Assembly: GCA_950097015.1 (NCBI GenBank)
Contig: CATNEN010000003.1
Location: 6,412,001-6,476,000 of the forward strand
Direction of reading: 5' to 3'
DNA: 64,000 bases
DNA from: Macrostomum hystrix
Taxonomy: Eukaryota > Platyhelminthes > Macrostomidae
Made by a program: the position numbers and the translations under genes. Under the pieces are notes generated by a model, which saw only the letters and a program-made list of their open reading frames with translations, did no database searches and had not been told where the DNA came from. Positions 1-12,400 of the stretch are shown here, piece after piece. Positions within the stretch are counted from its first letter, which is position 1. Every line of letters begins with the position of its first letter.

Positions 1-1
1 A

Positions 2-3000
2 TATTGCAGAGTTCCAGACACCCCACTATTTTCACCAGCCAATGGATTCAGTCTGGAAGATGTGCCCCCTGACCTGAATGATCTGACATGCGTGGAGCAA
101 GCTTTGATCTCGCGGCTGCATATTGTGAAAACGGTATATCTACTGCGTGGATCTTCATGTAACTTAAGCCGTGGTCATTCTATTGCATTTGAGCAGGATG
201 TGCAAGGGTTTATTAATCGCTTGCCCTGCAGTGCAGCCAACCTGCCTTTCCTCGTGGTGCGGATGCCTGGAACCTGTGTAACCAAGGTTAAAGACTTTCG
301 AGTAAGGCGACATCGTGTGCTACGAGCACTAAATTGGTTGCGCTTAAATAACCCAGAGTATAAATCTATCGAAATTGACGACCACTTACTTAACACCCTT
401 CCCGAAGATGGCTGCATTGATGAAGTGCCGCACATTGATATTGGAGTTGAAAATTCAGCCGACTCCGGTCCCAAAGACAGTTCCGACGATATTCATATCG
501 ATCGGAGTGCCGCTCAGCCAGGTGGGGATTTCTCGGGTCTACGTCAAGAGAAGTTGATTCTAAGAGCTTTGCAGAACATTTCCGTTCCGTACCCAGCTGT
601 CGGATCACATGCAGTGCAAGAGAAAACCCCTGGCTACTTTACTTGTGCTTTTCCTTGCCTCTTTCCTTACGGCCGATGCGACATCACTCGCAGTGGGCGC
701 TTGAAACAGCCACAGCTGACAACAGGCACTTATCAGAAATACTTTCAGTTTCTTGTACAGCTCGACAGAAGATTTGCACAGCATCACCTGTTTCCGTTTG
801 TGGCTGCAAACATGCTGCAGCGTCATCAGGCAATGCAGATCGGTGGAGTGTTCTGCGATCGTGCTGTTGCTGGACTTTCGGCTGAGGAACTGGCTCGACG
901 TTATCAAAATGGAGACCGAAGTATCATTAACAAGCTGTCACATTTTGCATCTGTAATAAAAGGTAGTCCATCTTACTTTCAACAGATGGCTCGGAAATCT
1001 CTTTCGTACTGTGCCTACAATAGAATTCGTGGCGATCAAATGTTCAACGTTTTCATGACTTTGTCGGCTGCAGATCTGCAATGGAAGGATTTACATCTTA
1101 TTTTAGACAGGGAAAATAATTATGTAGATAAGAACGTGATCCGTCTCGGCGTAGGTGACACGCTGCCTCATGGCAGTCTGGATGCTAAGTCGGATATGGC
1201 GATGCGCATGAATCTGCGAAACAATTCTGATGTGGCTGACTGGTTTTTCTGCGAAAAAGTGCGACACTTCATGAAGCACGTGATTCGTCCTGCATTCGGC
1301 GTCATTGATTTTATTATTCGGTACGAGTATCAATTCAGGGGATCTGTGCATGCTCATATCCTGCTGCAGGTCCCAAATGCTGTGACCGCTGCGGATCTCA
1401 AACTGGCATCGTTACTTTGGAAGCAGCATGCTGGCATGGTAAATTATAACGACGATGAGTCTACGGCCATTCATGAAAGCAAATTGCGATACGAAAAATT
1501 CACGATGTTGATGGGGGTCAGAGCGGTTCATCCGGAGTGCAATGTGAAGCAGTGGCCGCCTCCATTGGGAGAAAATTTTCAGGAACCTCCAGTCAATTGC
1601 CTTCGAATGCGCTATTCAGATGTCGCTGCCAGTGCCAAGGAGCGTTCTGCACTAAAAGACGTTTTGCGTCATGACTACACTCTCTTAACAAACCGAACCC
1701 TGCTTCATGACTGCCGGAAGGGCAAGTCGTCCTGCTTTAAACATAATAGTGATAAGTGCCGTTTTCAGTTTCCTCGTGATTTGGTCGATTATTTTCTTTG
1801 GCCCTGCAATTCTGGCGTTCGTGAAGGAGAATCCAAACCAGAAACTTTTTATCGTAGAGGAGGTACGCACAGTAACATAGTTTTTGACCGGAGTGGGATG
1901 CTTGTAATTCGTAATCACCCTTTCGTTGTTTCACACGTGCCAGAATTAGCGCAAATTTTCAGAAGCAACGTTGATGTCCAGTTGGTGCAATCTTATTCGT
2001 CGCTGCTAAAGTACCTCATGAAGTACACCCTGAAAGGCGAAGGAAGCTCAGATGCATTTTCCGTTATTACTGCCGACGTGCTGAAAAGTTCAAGTAGTGC
2101 ACTGGATAAAACACGCGCATCTGTGTACCAGAAGCTGCTGATTCAGTGGACTGGAAAGCGCGACTACTCAATGCAAGAAGCATTTCACCTAATATTTAAC
2201 CAACACTTTGTTGAATTCGGACGCGAATTTCGTACGGTCAGCTTGGGTGGTAAGAAACTTCTAGCAAAGAACTCAATTGATTGGGCAGAACTTTACTGGA
2301 GCAAAGACGAAGACCCAAACTTTTTTAATCTCTTGCAAGCTTTTATCAGTGGAGATGTTACTACGGACCCTCGGCTTGTCACATTGTATGAATTTGTGAG
2401 TAGCTACAGTTCCAAGTGGAGGCCACTAGGCAGTGGTGAACGAGGTTCGCACAACACTGCCTACATTCCACATGTGGTGCCTTCAATTGTCAAAGCACCC
2501 GTGAAAGGCTCGCCACAGTATAAACAATTCTGCTGGCAGCAGCTGATTCTGCACCTACCGGGTGCCAAGCCAAGCGAATTAGAAATCGATACAGCCGATG
2601 TGATGCTCGCTGAATTCGTCAAAAACAACTCGAGGTGTCCATCTTATGTTAAGGAACAGTTCTATCAACTTCAGCTGCCGCAGAGGGGACCTAAGAAGGT
2701 TGTCGACGACATTGCAGAAAGAATTATCAATTGTCGTGACGACTCCAATGAAGCTGAACTCGTTCCCGATGATCTTCCCGTGCCAAATAATCTGATTTTC
2801 CAGGCGGACTGGACTGGTGTGCATAGGAATAATCCAAACGAAGAGCTTCAGGTTGACTCCGACGATGAACAAGAGGAGCTGGAAAAAATGGCTCGAGCAT
2901 CTGATTACGCTTGCTGCAATAGAAGGCTCTCTCTTCAGCAAATTGAAGCTGGTGTTCATTGGTTGAAGAATACAACTAAACAGTATAACCAGATTGGTGA

Positions 3001-4510
3001 TAAAGCAAAAGTTACCGATGATGTCCACATGATTGACCCAAATTCGCTTAACGTAAAGCAGAGACAGATTTTTACATATATTACACAAAAACTCGATGAA
3101 TATGTCCGTTGCATTGTTGATCTGCAGAGTGAATGGCCTAAACCTATTTATGTTGACATTTCTGGAGCTGCTGGTTGTGGCAAGTCATTCACATTGAAGT
3201 GCATTCTTCAACATCTTACAGAAAGTTTGCGTCAGAGAAGCTCTGCTTCCTTGAATGACAGCTCTGTGGCTCAAGTTGCTGCCTACTCAGGCTGCGCAGC
3301 AAATCTTATTGGTGGTTGCACGCTTCATAGCCTGTTGAGCTTGCCACTGAAGCCTAAAAATATCCAACCGTTATCAGCAGAGCAGCTAGTGCGTTTGCAA
3401 GCGCAGCATAAAAATTTGCGCATGCTGTTCATTGACGAGAAAAGCATGATGGGTAAATTAGCTTTTGCATGCATTGATCATCGGTTGAGAGAGCTTTTTC
3501 CAGCCAATGCAACAAAGCCTTTTGGTGGGATTTCCATCGTTCTGTTGGGTGACTGGTGTCAACTACCGCCTGTGAAGGACACTCCGTTGTTTGCTGAAAA
3601 CCCAAAATACGCCACCAAGATGCACTCTGATGCTACTATTCTCTTCGAGCTTTTCACAGACTGTTTTGAATTAGCTGTCAATGAGAGACAAACGGGCCAG
3701 TCAGAGTTGCAGTTTCGCGATGAATTACAGCGGCTTCGTGATGGCACGTTTACAATTGCCGACTACAGGCATTGGCAGGAGAGACTATTCAACTCTGTTG
3801 CTGTAGATGAGCAGCTGGAATTTGCTGGAGCCACGCACATTTGCATGGTGAATTCTGTCAAGAATGTATGCAATCGAACAGCACTGATTTCAATGCAGGA
3901 GCCTATCATTGGAATTCATTCTTTTAACAGCCGAGGAACTGTGCGCATCGAAGGACTAAGTAATAAACTTTATCTGGCAGTTGGAGCCCAGGTCATGTTG
4001 ACACGCAACATCTGGGTTACTGCTGGTCTGACGAATGGAAGTGAAGGCATAGTGTACGACATCTGTTATCTTCCTGGACGCAGCCCTCCCGATCTGCCTG
4101 ATGTCATTGTCGTGTGTTTTCCTGGATTCTCTGGACCTCCATTCCTGCCTGAAATTGCTCACTCTGTCGCTCTAGTCCCAGTGACGAGCGTGGCAGACGA
4201 TGACACCAACGTCAGATATAGGAAGCAGTTTCCTCTAAAGCTTTCCTTTGCAATGTCAGTACACAAGGCTCAGGGAAAAACGTTGGAGAAGGCAATTTTA
4301 CACCTGGATCGCAGAGAGTTCACACCCGGTCTGTTGTACACTGCCTGCACTCGGACTCGCAGAATACAGGATCTGCTGTTCATGTCTCTGCCGCCTTTCA
4401 TAGTATTCCAGCAAATGGCCCAATCGTCTTCGTTCAGGCTTCGACGAATGGTGTTCGAGCAATTTCACCAACGTTGCAGGATTACAGCGGAACGTCTGCA
4501 ACAGCTTTAA
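2..4510 (+). CDS. Helitron Rep-helicase (5' end outside window)
   Basis: Replication initiator plus helicase that moves Helitrons by rolling-circle transposition. The frame is open from base 2, with no stop or ATG before it, so the true N-terminus lies upstream; residues here are numbered from base 62. Visible in order: the Helitron N-terminal domain; the HUH motif RGSVHAHIL with His430 and His432; the two-tyrosine motif KYLMKYTLK with Tyr651 and Tyr655; then a PIF1/RecD-type helicase with Walker A GAAGCGKS (1035-1042), Walker B with Asp1125-Glu1126 (DEKSM where DEISM is common), GDWCQLPPV, and C-terminal SVHKAQGKTLE and YTACTRT motifs. The stop is TAA at 4508-4510. About 1,480 residues are readable without frameshift or stop, so the copy looks intact or very recent. 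Domain identity is by motif recognition of the family; activity is inferred. Confidence 0.94.
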   Translation, partial: YCRVPDTPLFSPANGFSLEDVPPDLNDLTCVEQALISRLHIVKTVYLLRGSSCNLSRGHSIAFEQDVQGFINRLPCSAANLPFLVVRMPGTCVTKVKDFRVRRHRVLRALNWLRLNNPEYKSIEIDDHLLNTLPEDGCIDEVPHIDIGVENSADSGPKDSSDDIHIDRSAAQPGGDFSGLRQEKLILRALQNISVPYPAVGSHAVQEKTPGYFTCAFPCLFPYGRCDITRSGRLKQPQLTTGTYQKYFQFLVQLDRRFAQHHLFPFVAANMLQRHQAMQIGGVFCDRAVAGLSAEELARRYQNGDRSIINKLSHFASVIKGSPSYFQQMARKSLSYCAYNRIRGDQMFNVFMTLSAADLQWKDLHLILDRENNYVDKNVIRLGVGDTLPHGSLDAKSDMAMRMNLRNNSDVADWFFCEKVRHFMKHVIRPAFGVIDFIIRYEYQFRGSVHAHILLQVPNAVTAADLKLASLLWKQHAGMVNYNDDESTAIHESKLRYEKFTMLMGVRAVHPECNVKQWPPPLGENFQEPPVNCLRMRYSDVAASAKERSALKDVLRHDYTLLTNRTLLHDCRKGKSSCFKHNSDKCRFQFPRDLVDYFLWPCNSGVREGESKPETFYRRGGTHSNIVFDRSGMLVIRNHPFVVSHVPELAQIFRSNVDVQLVQSYSSLLKYLMKYTLKGEGSSDAFSVITADVLKSSSSALDKTRASVYQKLLIQWTGKRDYSMQEAFHLIFNQHFVEFGREFRTVSLGGKKLLAKNSIDWAELYWSKDEDPNFFNLLQAFISGDVTTDPRLVTLYEFVSSYSSKWRPLGSGERGSHNTAYIPHVVPSIVKAPVKGSPQYKQFCWQQLILHLPGAKPSELEIDTADVMLAEFVKNNSRCPSYVKEQFYQLQLPQRGPKKVVDDIAERIINCRDDSNEAELVPDDLPVPNNLIFQADWTGVHRNNPNEELQVDSDDEQEELEKMARASDYACCNRRLSLQQIEAGVHWLKNTTKQYNQIGDKAKVTDDVHMIDPNSLNVKQRQIFTYITQKLDEYVRCIVDLQSEWPKPIYVDISGAAGCGKSFTLKCILQHLTESLRQRSSASLNDSSVAQVAAYSGCAANLIGGCTLHSLLSLPLKPKNIQPLSAEQLVRLQAQHKNLRMLFIDEKSMMGKLAFACIDHRLRELFPANATKPFGGISIVLLGDWCQLPPVKDTPLFAENPKYATKMHSDATILFELFTDCFELAVNERQTGQSELQFRDELQRLRDGTFTIADYRHWQERLFNSVAVDEQLEFAGATHICMVNSVKNVCNRTALISMQEPIIGIHSFNSRGTVRIEGLSNKLYLAVGAQVMLTRNIWVTAGLTNGSEGIVYDICYLPGRSPPDLPDVIVVCFPGFSGPPFLPEIAHSVALVPVTSVADDDTNVRYRKQFPLKLSFAMSVHKAQGKTLEKAILHLDRREFTPGLLYTACTRTRRIQDLLFMSLPPFIVFQQMAQSSSFRLRRMVFEQFHQRCRITAERLQQL

Positions 4511-4645
4511 AGTGAGCATTTTTATTCCTTTTGAACGCTGTCCAGGATTTTAGCTTTTGAGGCGCTCATGGAATGTGGGGTCGGGTCGCCATGAATTCAG
4601 TTAACTCACGAATTACTACCTTGGCTTCCTCATACTTCTCTCGTA

Positions 4646-5140
4646 TTTATTTCAATTGGTGAAACTACTGTAGTCGTCATTCCTCGCGAACTACAGGCAC
4701 TCATCAGCAGCAGCAGCAGCATCACTATGGTCAGCCGAACAAACAGCACCCGACAGTTGCACGGTGTTAAGCAGGACTCTGAACTGATTCTCAGACAGTG
4801 CTTTCGACCAGCTAATAAGGCCCGACTGACTGACTTGCAATTCGACCTGATGACCAAGGCTCTGGATAGCTGGATGTCTATGTCTATGACTATGACTAAA
4901 TTACTATGAAAATGACACTGACTTTGACTATTAACGCTGACTATGACTATGGCCATGTATACACAACTCTAAACCTATTTGCACTATTTGCAATCTTTAT
5001 GATAGGTGGCTAATGAGATTATTGAGTCCATCCCATTCCCAAATGGGGAAAGATCTGTCACTTCTGTCATAGCTGTCAGGGGAACTATCGTAATGCAGTT
5101 CCTCACGCTCCGCTCGTTTTTTTATTTCAATTGGTGAAAC
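4646..5140 (+). repeat. Direct repeat pair in Helitron 3' region
   Basis: The 20-mer TTTATTTCAATTGGTGAAAC occurs at 4646-4665 and again at 5121-5140. The preceding 40 bases are also loosely similar (both contain TTCCTCA and CTCG), which suggests an old internal duplication. The second copy is immediately followed by CAATTG-like sequence, making a small inverted repeat. The interval holds no coding frame I can support. Confidence 0.6.
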
Positions 5141-5307
5141 AATTGAAATAACTTCAGTGTATGCTATTTATCAACTTAAAGTGATCTGCTTCACTGCGAA
5201 TCTCGCTCCACTCCAAATCAGTGGGCCACCCAAATCATATTTCTAATACTAATACTAATAGGGCGTCTAGACTAAATTTAAAGTTTTTTGAAGTTCAGTT
5301 ATCTTAA

Positions 5308-5334
5308 AAGTCTAATCAGTTAGACTTAACTAGT
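5308..5334 (+). other. Candidate Helitron 3' hairpin and CTAGT end
   Basis: Arms AAGTCTAA and TTAGACTT surround loop TCAG, followed after AA by CTAGT. Rolling-circle termination at a hairpin before CTRR is the known Helitron arrangement. A competing CTGGT at 5368-5372 is preceded by a GC-rich alternating run instead of a clean hairpin, so I prefer this site. Confidence 0.4.
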
Positions 5335-8300
5335 GACTAAGGTCCAGATGCGCGCGCGCCCGCCAAACTGGTTGCCACTAAGTCAAGCGTAATTTAAGCA
5401 AATATTTTATACATGATTAATACAAAACTTTGGTACGAAAATGCAGTATATATGAGACGACTTTGAATAATTATATTATAATAACAATTTACAACAAAAA
5501 TTTTGACTTCAATACCAATTAAAAATATAATAACGATTTCATTACAATATTGCAGTTATTAAAAAATGCTAACAAGCTCAAAAGGTTACAACATGCATTT
5601 TACATAATTTTTTTCCTGCTTATGTCCTAACGACATCGGTTCCATTTTCAAACAAGAAGGCTCGACATCATTTTTCGAAATATTATTGTAGTTTGTCTAG
5701 ATGATGACCTTCTTCAATTTGCAAGTAACAACTAACAATTAATAGTAAACTTTTAGACTAAAATTCCCATGTATAGCTGTCGATATACATGTTACATAGA
5801 ATTCAAAGCAGGTCTTGTACCTAACTAAAATGTAACGCTTTGAATCTAATTAATAAAAAAACTTTTTTGAATCGACTAGCTTACTTATTAGATATAATTA
5901 ATTTAATTTCTTACTGGTTTTAAGGCTCCAAAAGACAAAACAAAAACAAGCAAAACAAAACAAAAATATTGAAATAGAACCCATTTTAGGCCTATATATA
6001 TTTCTGACTGAATTCAGAATAAATTGGCAAATTCACTCTTCATTTAGCTATTTCTAATCATTTTTACCTAGGGCCTACCTAACATTTTTGCCCCTATGCC
6101 ACCTACTCTTAATCTTAATATATTCTCTTGAGAATAAATCCCTATTGGAATAAATTTTCTTATCCTATGGACACTGACATTTAGGATGGGTTTATAAGCA
6201 TTATTTAAACATTTCAAAGTTGTGTTGTGTAGTGCATAAGTTTAACCAAATTTTGTAGTAGATGGTTGTACACGATTCACTCAGTTATTCTAATAATTAA
6301 TAGGGAGAATAAATTAGGGCCTAGCCTATCTGCTTTTTACCCTATTTACTTTTTAGCAACCCATGTTAGCCTTTCTGTTGCCAAACAATCAATTGCTTTC
6401 ACAAAAAATCACATTGTTTCTTGATCAATCTGATCTGATATAGTTCATGACCCTTGGCCCTTAGACCCATGTGGGCCTATCTAAATTTGTGGCTAATCCT
6501 AATATGATGATAATAACTTAATGATAAACATTAACTTATCTAAAAATATGTAGACTGTGGTTTATAGGCAAATAGGCATATCCTAATAAATATATATTCA
6601 TTATTTTATATTTTTAGGCTCCAGTTCAATAAAGATATTGAACTTGCTGTATATTTCAAATGAACTTATTTGTTGCTGGCCTTCTGATTTATCATAGCCC
6701 TATAATCAATGTGTAGGCCTATGGCTAATTTAATATTCTAACTTTATGCTCACAACATGCTAGGGTAATGTATCATCAACCAAACAGTGTATCTTCAAAA
6801 CCAAACAAGAATTTTGACTCCTTCCTTGGTCTTGTGCAAGACAGAAACAAGCTATTGTATTTCACAGAACAACTATTTTGAATATCAATGAAATTATTTA
6901 TACAAGCTAAGGCATGAAATGTGCCAATGAAGCAATAAAAGGAAAGAAAGATATGGATGTTTCAGTAGAAATTTTTATCACAAAAGCATACTTTTTAACA
7001 GCATCTTTTCAGCATGTACTTTAGACTAAGATTGTATGTGGTTGCTTTCCAATTAAATTACCATAAATGTAGTTATTTATAGATAATAATGCCACCAAAG
7101 TTGTAGGGCTTTCTGAGAATTGGTTTCTGAGAAAAATTGTACAAACATTTTTGGGTAACATATTTATTAGTTAGTCTACTTGTGTATTTAGTCTGGTAGT
7201 GTATTTAGTTAGTCAATGTAATATATTTAGTTATTGTAGTAGTATATTGTTTTTTTTGGGTAGCATATTTAGGGAGTCTAGCTGATTTTATTTATCACAT
7301 GTATGTATTTCTGAGCATAGGCTCTCCAAAGATTGTTATTAATGATTTCACTTGTACAGCAATATTTTCTACTTCCCTCTCTTGAACTCCTTAGTATTCA
7401 TCTCTATATGTTGATAAATAATTGAGGAGCACCTGTTATTATTATATACAAACTTGGTATAAAACCACAAGTTGTTTTTCCTCCTTCTAATGTCATAGTA
7501 TTTATAGTTTTTTAAGTCAATATAGCAGACAATTTATAACAATAATTTATCATATGGTAAAACAAAGGTTTGCATTTAAACAAATAAAAATTGTTTTCAA
7601 CAAATGTTATAGAGTAAAACATAAATGTTGCAAATTATAGAGTAAATTTCTTAAAAACTATTTGTTTTTTGGTTATTTATTGGCATATCTCAATTATTTT
7701 AGTCAGTGTTTGTTGAAGTGGCCAAGCAATATAATGGCCATGCACACTACTATAATTACTATAATTGCAATTGTAATTTCTATGATTGCAATGCTATAAG
7801 CAATAACCGAAAATTTTTACAATCGGGAACTTTTTTTGTCATTCTAAAACAGCAAACTAAACAGCTTGGCATAATCTGGTATATAGTGTCTAGATTATTT
7901 CACTGGTGGCATAACTTGGTCCTGAAAAAAAATTAAAAAAATTTTCCTGCATAGTGTGATTTAGACAGACTATAGTAAGCCATTTTATTTAACTGATTTT
8001 TGTTCAGTCATTCCAACATTTCTGCAATTTTAAAGTTAATATTTTTTAGTTTCTAAACTAAATATGTTATATTAGAAAATGTATCAAACTTTTTTACTTC
8101 TAAAAGTTATTTTTAATTTCTACAGTTACACTTCATACAGAGTGTCTTTTCTGTTCTTTATCTTCAATATCACTAATTTTCCTTTTTATTTGTTGGTTAT
8201 CTTTATTATCTATTATATTATGACATTCTTTAGTTTTTTCTTCTTTAGATCTTATAGTATTACTCATAGATAATTTATAAAGTCTCTACATTATCTAACA

Positions 8301-9159
8301 TTAAACACTTTTTTGGCATTAGTATAATATTTTATTCATAAAGTTTGCCTCATTTTTGGCCAAAACAGATATATAGTGTTTGGATGATTGTGATTGCTAA
8401 TCAGATTTGTTTTATTTAATTCTGGCACAATCCTGTTTGTTTTAGGTTTAAAATAATATATTGTTATATCTGTCATCTAAAACTCACAAGTTAAGTCTAT
8501 CAGTTCTACGTATGCTCTTTTATAAACAATTCATATCTCCTTTACTTAGCTGTTTAAATGTTTAAGCACTTTGTAAATGGTTAAATCTGGCCTAGATTTC
8601 TTGACAAGTTGAGCTCTGGTTTGAGTATTGTTTAGAAGGCTTAAGTTCTTTGTGTGATAAGGATTTTAAGTTTTTTCAGGATCAGATTCACAACAATCCT
8701 TATAGCTTATTTTGACAGAGTGGTTAAAATCCGTAGTGCCAAAATGTTATGATGAATTAGGTATAATAAAAAACTTAGTTCTAAATTAGCTCAACAATTG
8801 TACTATTATTTAAAGCTCGGATTCAAATATCAAGTTTTAATCATTTAATGGTTGGACCAAATATAAGCTATCTAATTTGTTAGATTACATTGTCATTAAA
8901 ATGATAGACTTTATGTATACTACAAGGTAACAAGGTATTTAATTTGTATATATACAGAACATTCAGTTTTTTGTTTCAGTAACAAGATAAAATATCATTT
9001 AAGTAACTTAATCGTTGATTTCTAAATTTTTGTTTATAAAAAGTTAACTTTTTAGATTGGTAAGCTACTAGGAGAAACCTTATAAACAGGTTTGGCCATT
9101 AAGAGACAAGTCAGATATTGGTTAGTATTATCAACACAATTACAAAATTCCTTCTGCAG
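5335..9159. other. AT-rich non-coding DNA upstream of Acinus exons
   Basis: About 3.8 kb with dense stops in all frames, no tandem array and no recognisable exon. It is either an Acinus intron or intergenic DNA. Short recurrent GGCCTA / TAGGCC strings between 5990 and 6730 are the only texture I see. Confidence 0.6.
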
Positions 9160-9462
9160 TCTTCTTTTGTGGGTAGCGACAACGATGATAGCGGCGACGC
9201 CGCCACGGCAACAGCCGCTGCTGCAACAGTTGCCATGGCAAACTCGGTGCTGAGTCCAAACTCAACAGCTGCATCGTTTCACACGGCAACCTCGCCTGGC
9301 GGCTTTGGCGAGAAATTAGCCGCCGAAGAACAGCTGGTCTACTCCGACGATGAAAATGTCGACGTCCAAGAAGGCGACAGTGGCGCAGCTGCTGACAATC
9401 TAGACATTCACGCCGACATGTCAGACGATGAATTGGCTAATTCTAGAGGCCGTGCCAAAGAG
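9160..9462 (+). CDS. ACIN1: ACIN1 exon a (first visible)
   Basis: Acceptor TTCTGCAG ends at 9159 and donor GAG|GTGGGT follows 9462, with phase 0 at both ends. An in-frame ATG at 9235 has a strong context (GCCATGG). Acidic clusters such as YSDDENVDVQEGD suggest phosphorylation sites. A competing acceptor (GGGTAG) ends at 9176. Confidence 0.7.
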
Positions 9463-12400
9463 GTGGGTGATTGACACGGTTATGTACATCTTGCCTCTTT
9501 GAGCACACTTAAAATTATAATTGCGTAATTTTCATTCAGGGTAAGCCGACACGAGGCGAAAAACGGTCATCGACTGCTGGCAAATCAGCTGCGGCTGGTA
9601 CTGCGGCGTCAGCTAACGCTGCCCGTAGCAGCGGCAGCGCTAATCGTCGCGGTTCTGCCGAGGCTGGAGTTCCATCCACTGGCGATGATGACGATGGTGA
9701 ACCGCCTGCTAAGAAGGCTGACACTGTTGCTGGTGAGTGCCAGAAATATGTTACTAGCATGGACCTTGGACCTACTTTATTCGCTGTTTCTCTATACAGT
9801 CATGTAAATTCACTACATCTCTACCCCTTTAATAATGTTGATCTACATTAAGCTCATCGCTGCCCTTTGATAATGTACATTCATTTTTTAATCTCTACCC
9901 CTTGATGATGTACATACACTGAATCTCTAACCCTTAGTGATGTACATTAATCTCATAGCTACCCCTTGATGTACATTCATCTCATCGGTAACCCTTAATT
10001 ATGTACATTTGCTTAATTTCTATCCCTTAATGATGCGCACTCGCCTTATCTCTCCGCGTAGATAACATAGCTCCTGACTTTCTCACCAACACAGAGACAA
10101 AGCCGCGCAAACCGAGACAGCGCAGAGCAGCTTGGGGCCTAAAAAAGTCAAATCAGAAGCAACAAACGAATGGCACTGCTGCTTCAACTGTTGGCACTGC
10201 TTCAGCTCTACCCCTGCCGCTGATCACAACGAAAGTTTTGGATGTAAGAATTGCTTCGAGGAAATAGTGCTTTTGTTTTATTTCTCTATTTAACCTCTTT
10301 ATTTAACCTTCTCTATTTATCCTCGATTTGTTTCAGAAACTGCTTCCAGATTGTCGCGCCGAGCTCAAAGCTCGCCTGAAGCTTCGTCGATCGTCCAGCA
10401 TCGCCGGCTCGGACAGCGGGGCCGTGGCAGCCAATGGCGAGTCGAAAACTGATCGCTTAGCGACCGGTCACGGCGAGGAAAATAATGGCGATATGGAGGA
10501 GGGCGAAGTCTACGATACTCATCAGCAGCAGCTGGAGCTTCAGAGGCGTCACCGTAGGGAAGCTTCTAGATCACCCTCGCAGAAGCGTCAAGTAATTCGA
10601 CGAACGAAAGTGGTTGATTATCAGGTTGACGAGCCAATTAGAGTTGGTTCGGCTAGGTCCGCTGAGAATAAAGAATCGCAGGTGAGAACAGATTTGGAAT
10701 TATCGAACTGTCAGTCAAGTTTCCTGGGGTTTTCAAGCCGTCAGTCTAGGTTTTAAGGTAGTCAAACTGTCAGTCTTTGTATTGGGGTTGTCAAACTGTC
10801 AGCCTATGTATTGGGGTTGTCTAACTGTCAGTCTTTGTATTGGGGTTGTCAAACTGTCAGTCTTTGTATTGGGGTTGTCAAACTGTCAGTCTTTGTATTG
10901 GGGTTGTCAAACTGTCAGTCTTTGTATTGGGGTTGTCAAACTGTCAGTCTTTGTATTGGGGTTGTCAAACTGTCAGTCTTTGTATTGGAGTTGTCAAACT
11001 GTCAGCCTATGTATTGGGGTTGTCTAACTGTCAGTCAAGTTTCTTGAGTATGGGTTGTCAAACTGTCAGTCAAGTTTCCTGGGGTTGTCAAGCCGTCAGT
11101 CTAGGTTTTAAGGTTGTCAAACTGTCAGTCTATGTATTGGGGTTGTCAAACTGTCAGTCTTTGTATTGGGGTTGTCAAACTGTCAGTCTTTGTATTGGGG
11201 TTGTCAATCTGTCAGTCTTTGTATTGGGGTTGTCAAACTGTCAGTCAAGTTTCTTGAGTATGGGTTGTCAAACTGTCAGTCAAGTTTCCTGGGGTCGTCA
11301 AGCCGTCAGTCTAGGTTTTAAGGTTGTCAAACTGTCAGTCAAAGTTTTAGGCGTTTTCCAAAATGTTAACATTATTATACCCTATTATTATAATTAGACA
11401 GCAGTTTTTGTTACAAAATTACACATACTACTTCTAGTGCCTAGTATTAAGTAGTGTGGCGTCTTAAGTTTAATTTGCAAACTAAATTTCTTTTAGATTC
11501 TCAAAGTGACAGGCTTAGTGCGGCCATTCACTCTGCAACAGCTGCGAGAACTGCTCAGTAGATTTGGTCAATTAAAGCAGTCGTCTTCCAAACAGGCGGA
11601 GCCAACAGCCGCCGATGCCGAAGCTGTTGACGACAACGATTCGGTGGAAAAGAAGAAAGTTGAGTCTGCAACTGACAATCCAGATCCCATCTGGCTAGAC
11701 CGGATCAAGACCCGCTGCTACGCCGAGTTTGATTCTATTGAGGAAGCTAAAAAGGTTCGCATCGCATTGGATAATTGTCGCTGGCCTAGGCACAATGCCG
11801 ACCCGCTGACTGTTGAATTCGCTAGCAAATTAGAGTTGGACTGGGCTAGGCAGCATGGCAACTCTGAAAAGCCTGTGCCTAAGCGACTATTGTTGGCTTC
11901 TAGACTAGGGGAAGACGCTCTTAGCGATGCCGAAGCTGCCGCTGCGGACGACGAAATTGTCGAGATTGAGGACAGCAGCGAAGACGAGCGTCAGGCTAGA
12001 CGGCCGGCTAGTGACGACGGTGACTCAGCTAAAGACGGTCACAAGAATCGGCACCAGACGAAAAGGAAGTCGCCCAGAATGAAGAAAGAAGATTTCGCCA
12101 CCAATGCCGAGAGTAAGCAGTGTACTGTTTGTTTGGTCAATTGAAATAGGATTTCTTGTGAAGGCTTGCTCTACTGGCATTCTTCTGTTAGTGGGATATT
12201 TTCCTCTTTAAGACAACTCTGTTTGATATGGGATTTCTCTGTTGGTATGGGGTTTCTCTGTTGGTAGGGGGTTTCTCTGTTGCTATGATGTTTCTCTGTT
12301 GCTATGGGGTTTTTCTGTTGCTATGGAATTCTCTGTTGCTAAGGAATTCTCTGTTGCTATGGGGTTTTTCTGTTGCTATGGAATTCTCTGTTGCTAAGGA

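Larger units (their letters stand above)
1..5334 (+). mobile_element. Autonomous Helitron, 5' end missing
   Basis: The element contains the intact Rep-helicase and about 0.8 kb of downstream non-coding DNA. The proposed 3' terminus is an 8-bp hairpin (5308-5327) followed by CTAGT at 5330-5334, matching the family rule of a subterminal hairpin then CTRR(T). The spacer after the hairpin is only 2 nt, shorter than usual, so the end is tentative. The 5' TC end lies outside the window. Confidence 0.6.

Noticed and set aside
5344-5372. Alternative Helitron 3' end at CTGGT after the GCGCGCGC run
   Set aside because: The alternating GC run does not make a hairpin with a loop as clean as that at 5308-5327, though it cannot be excluded without other copies.
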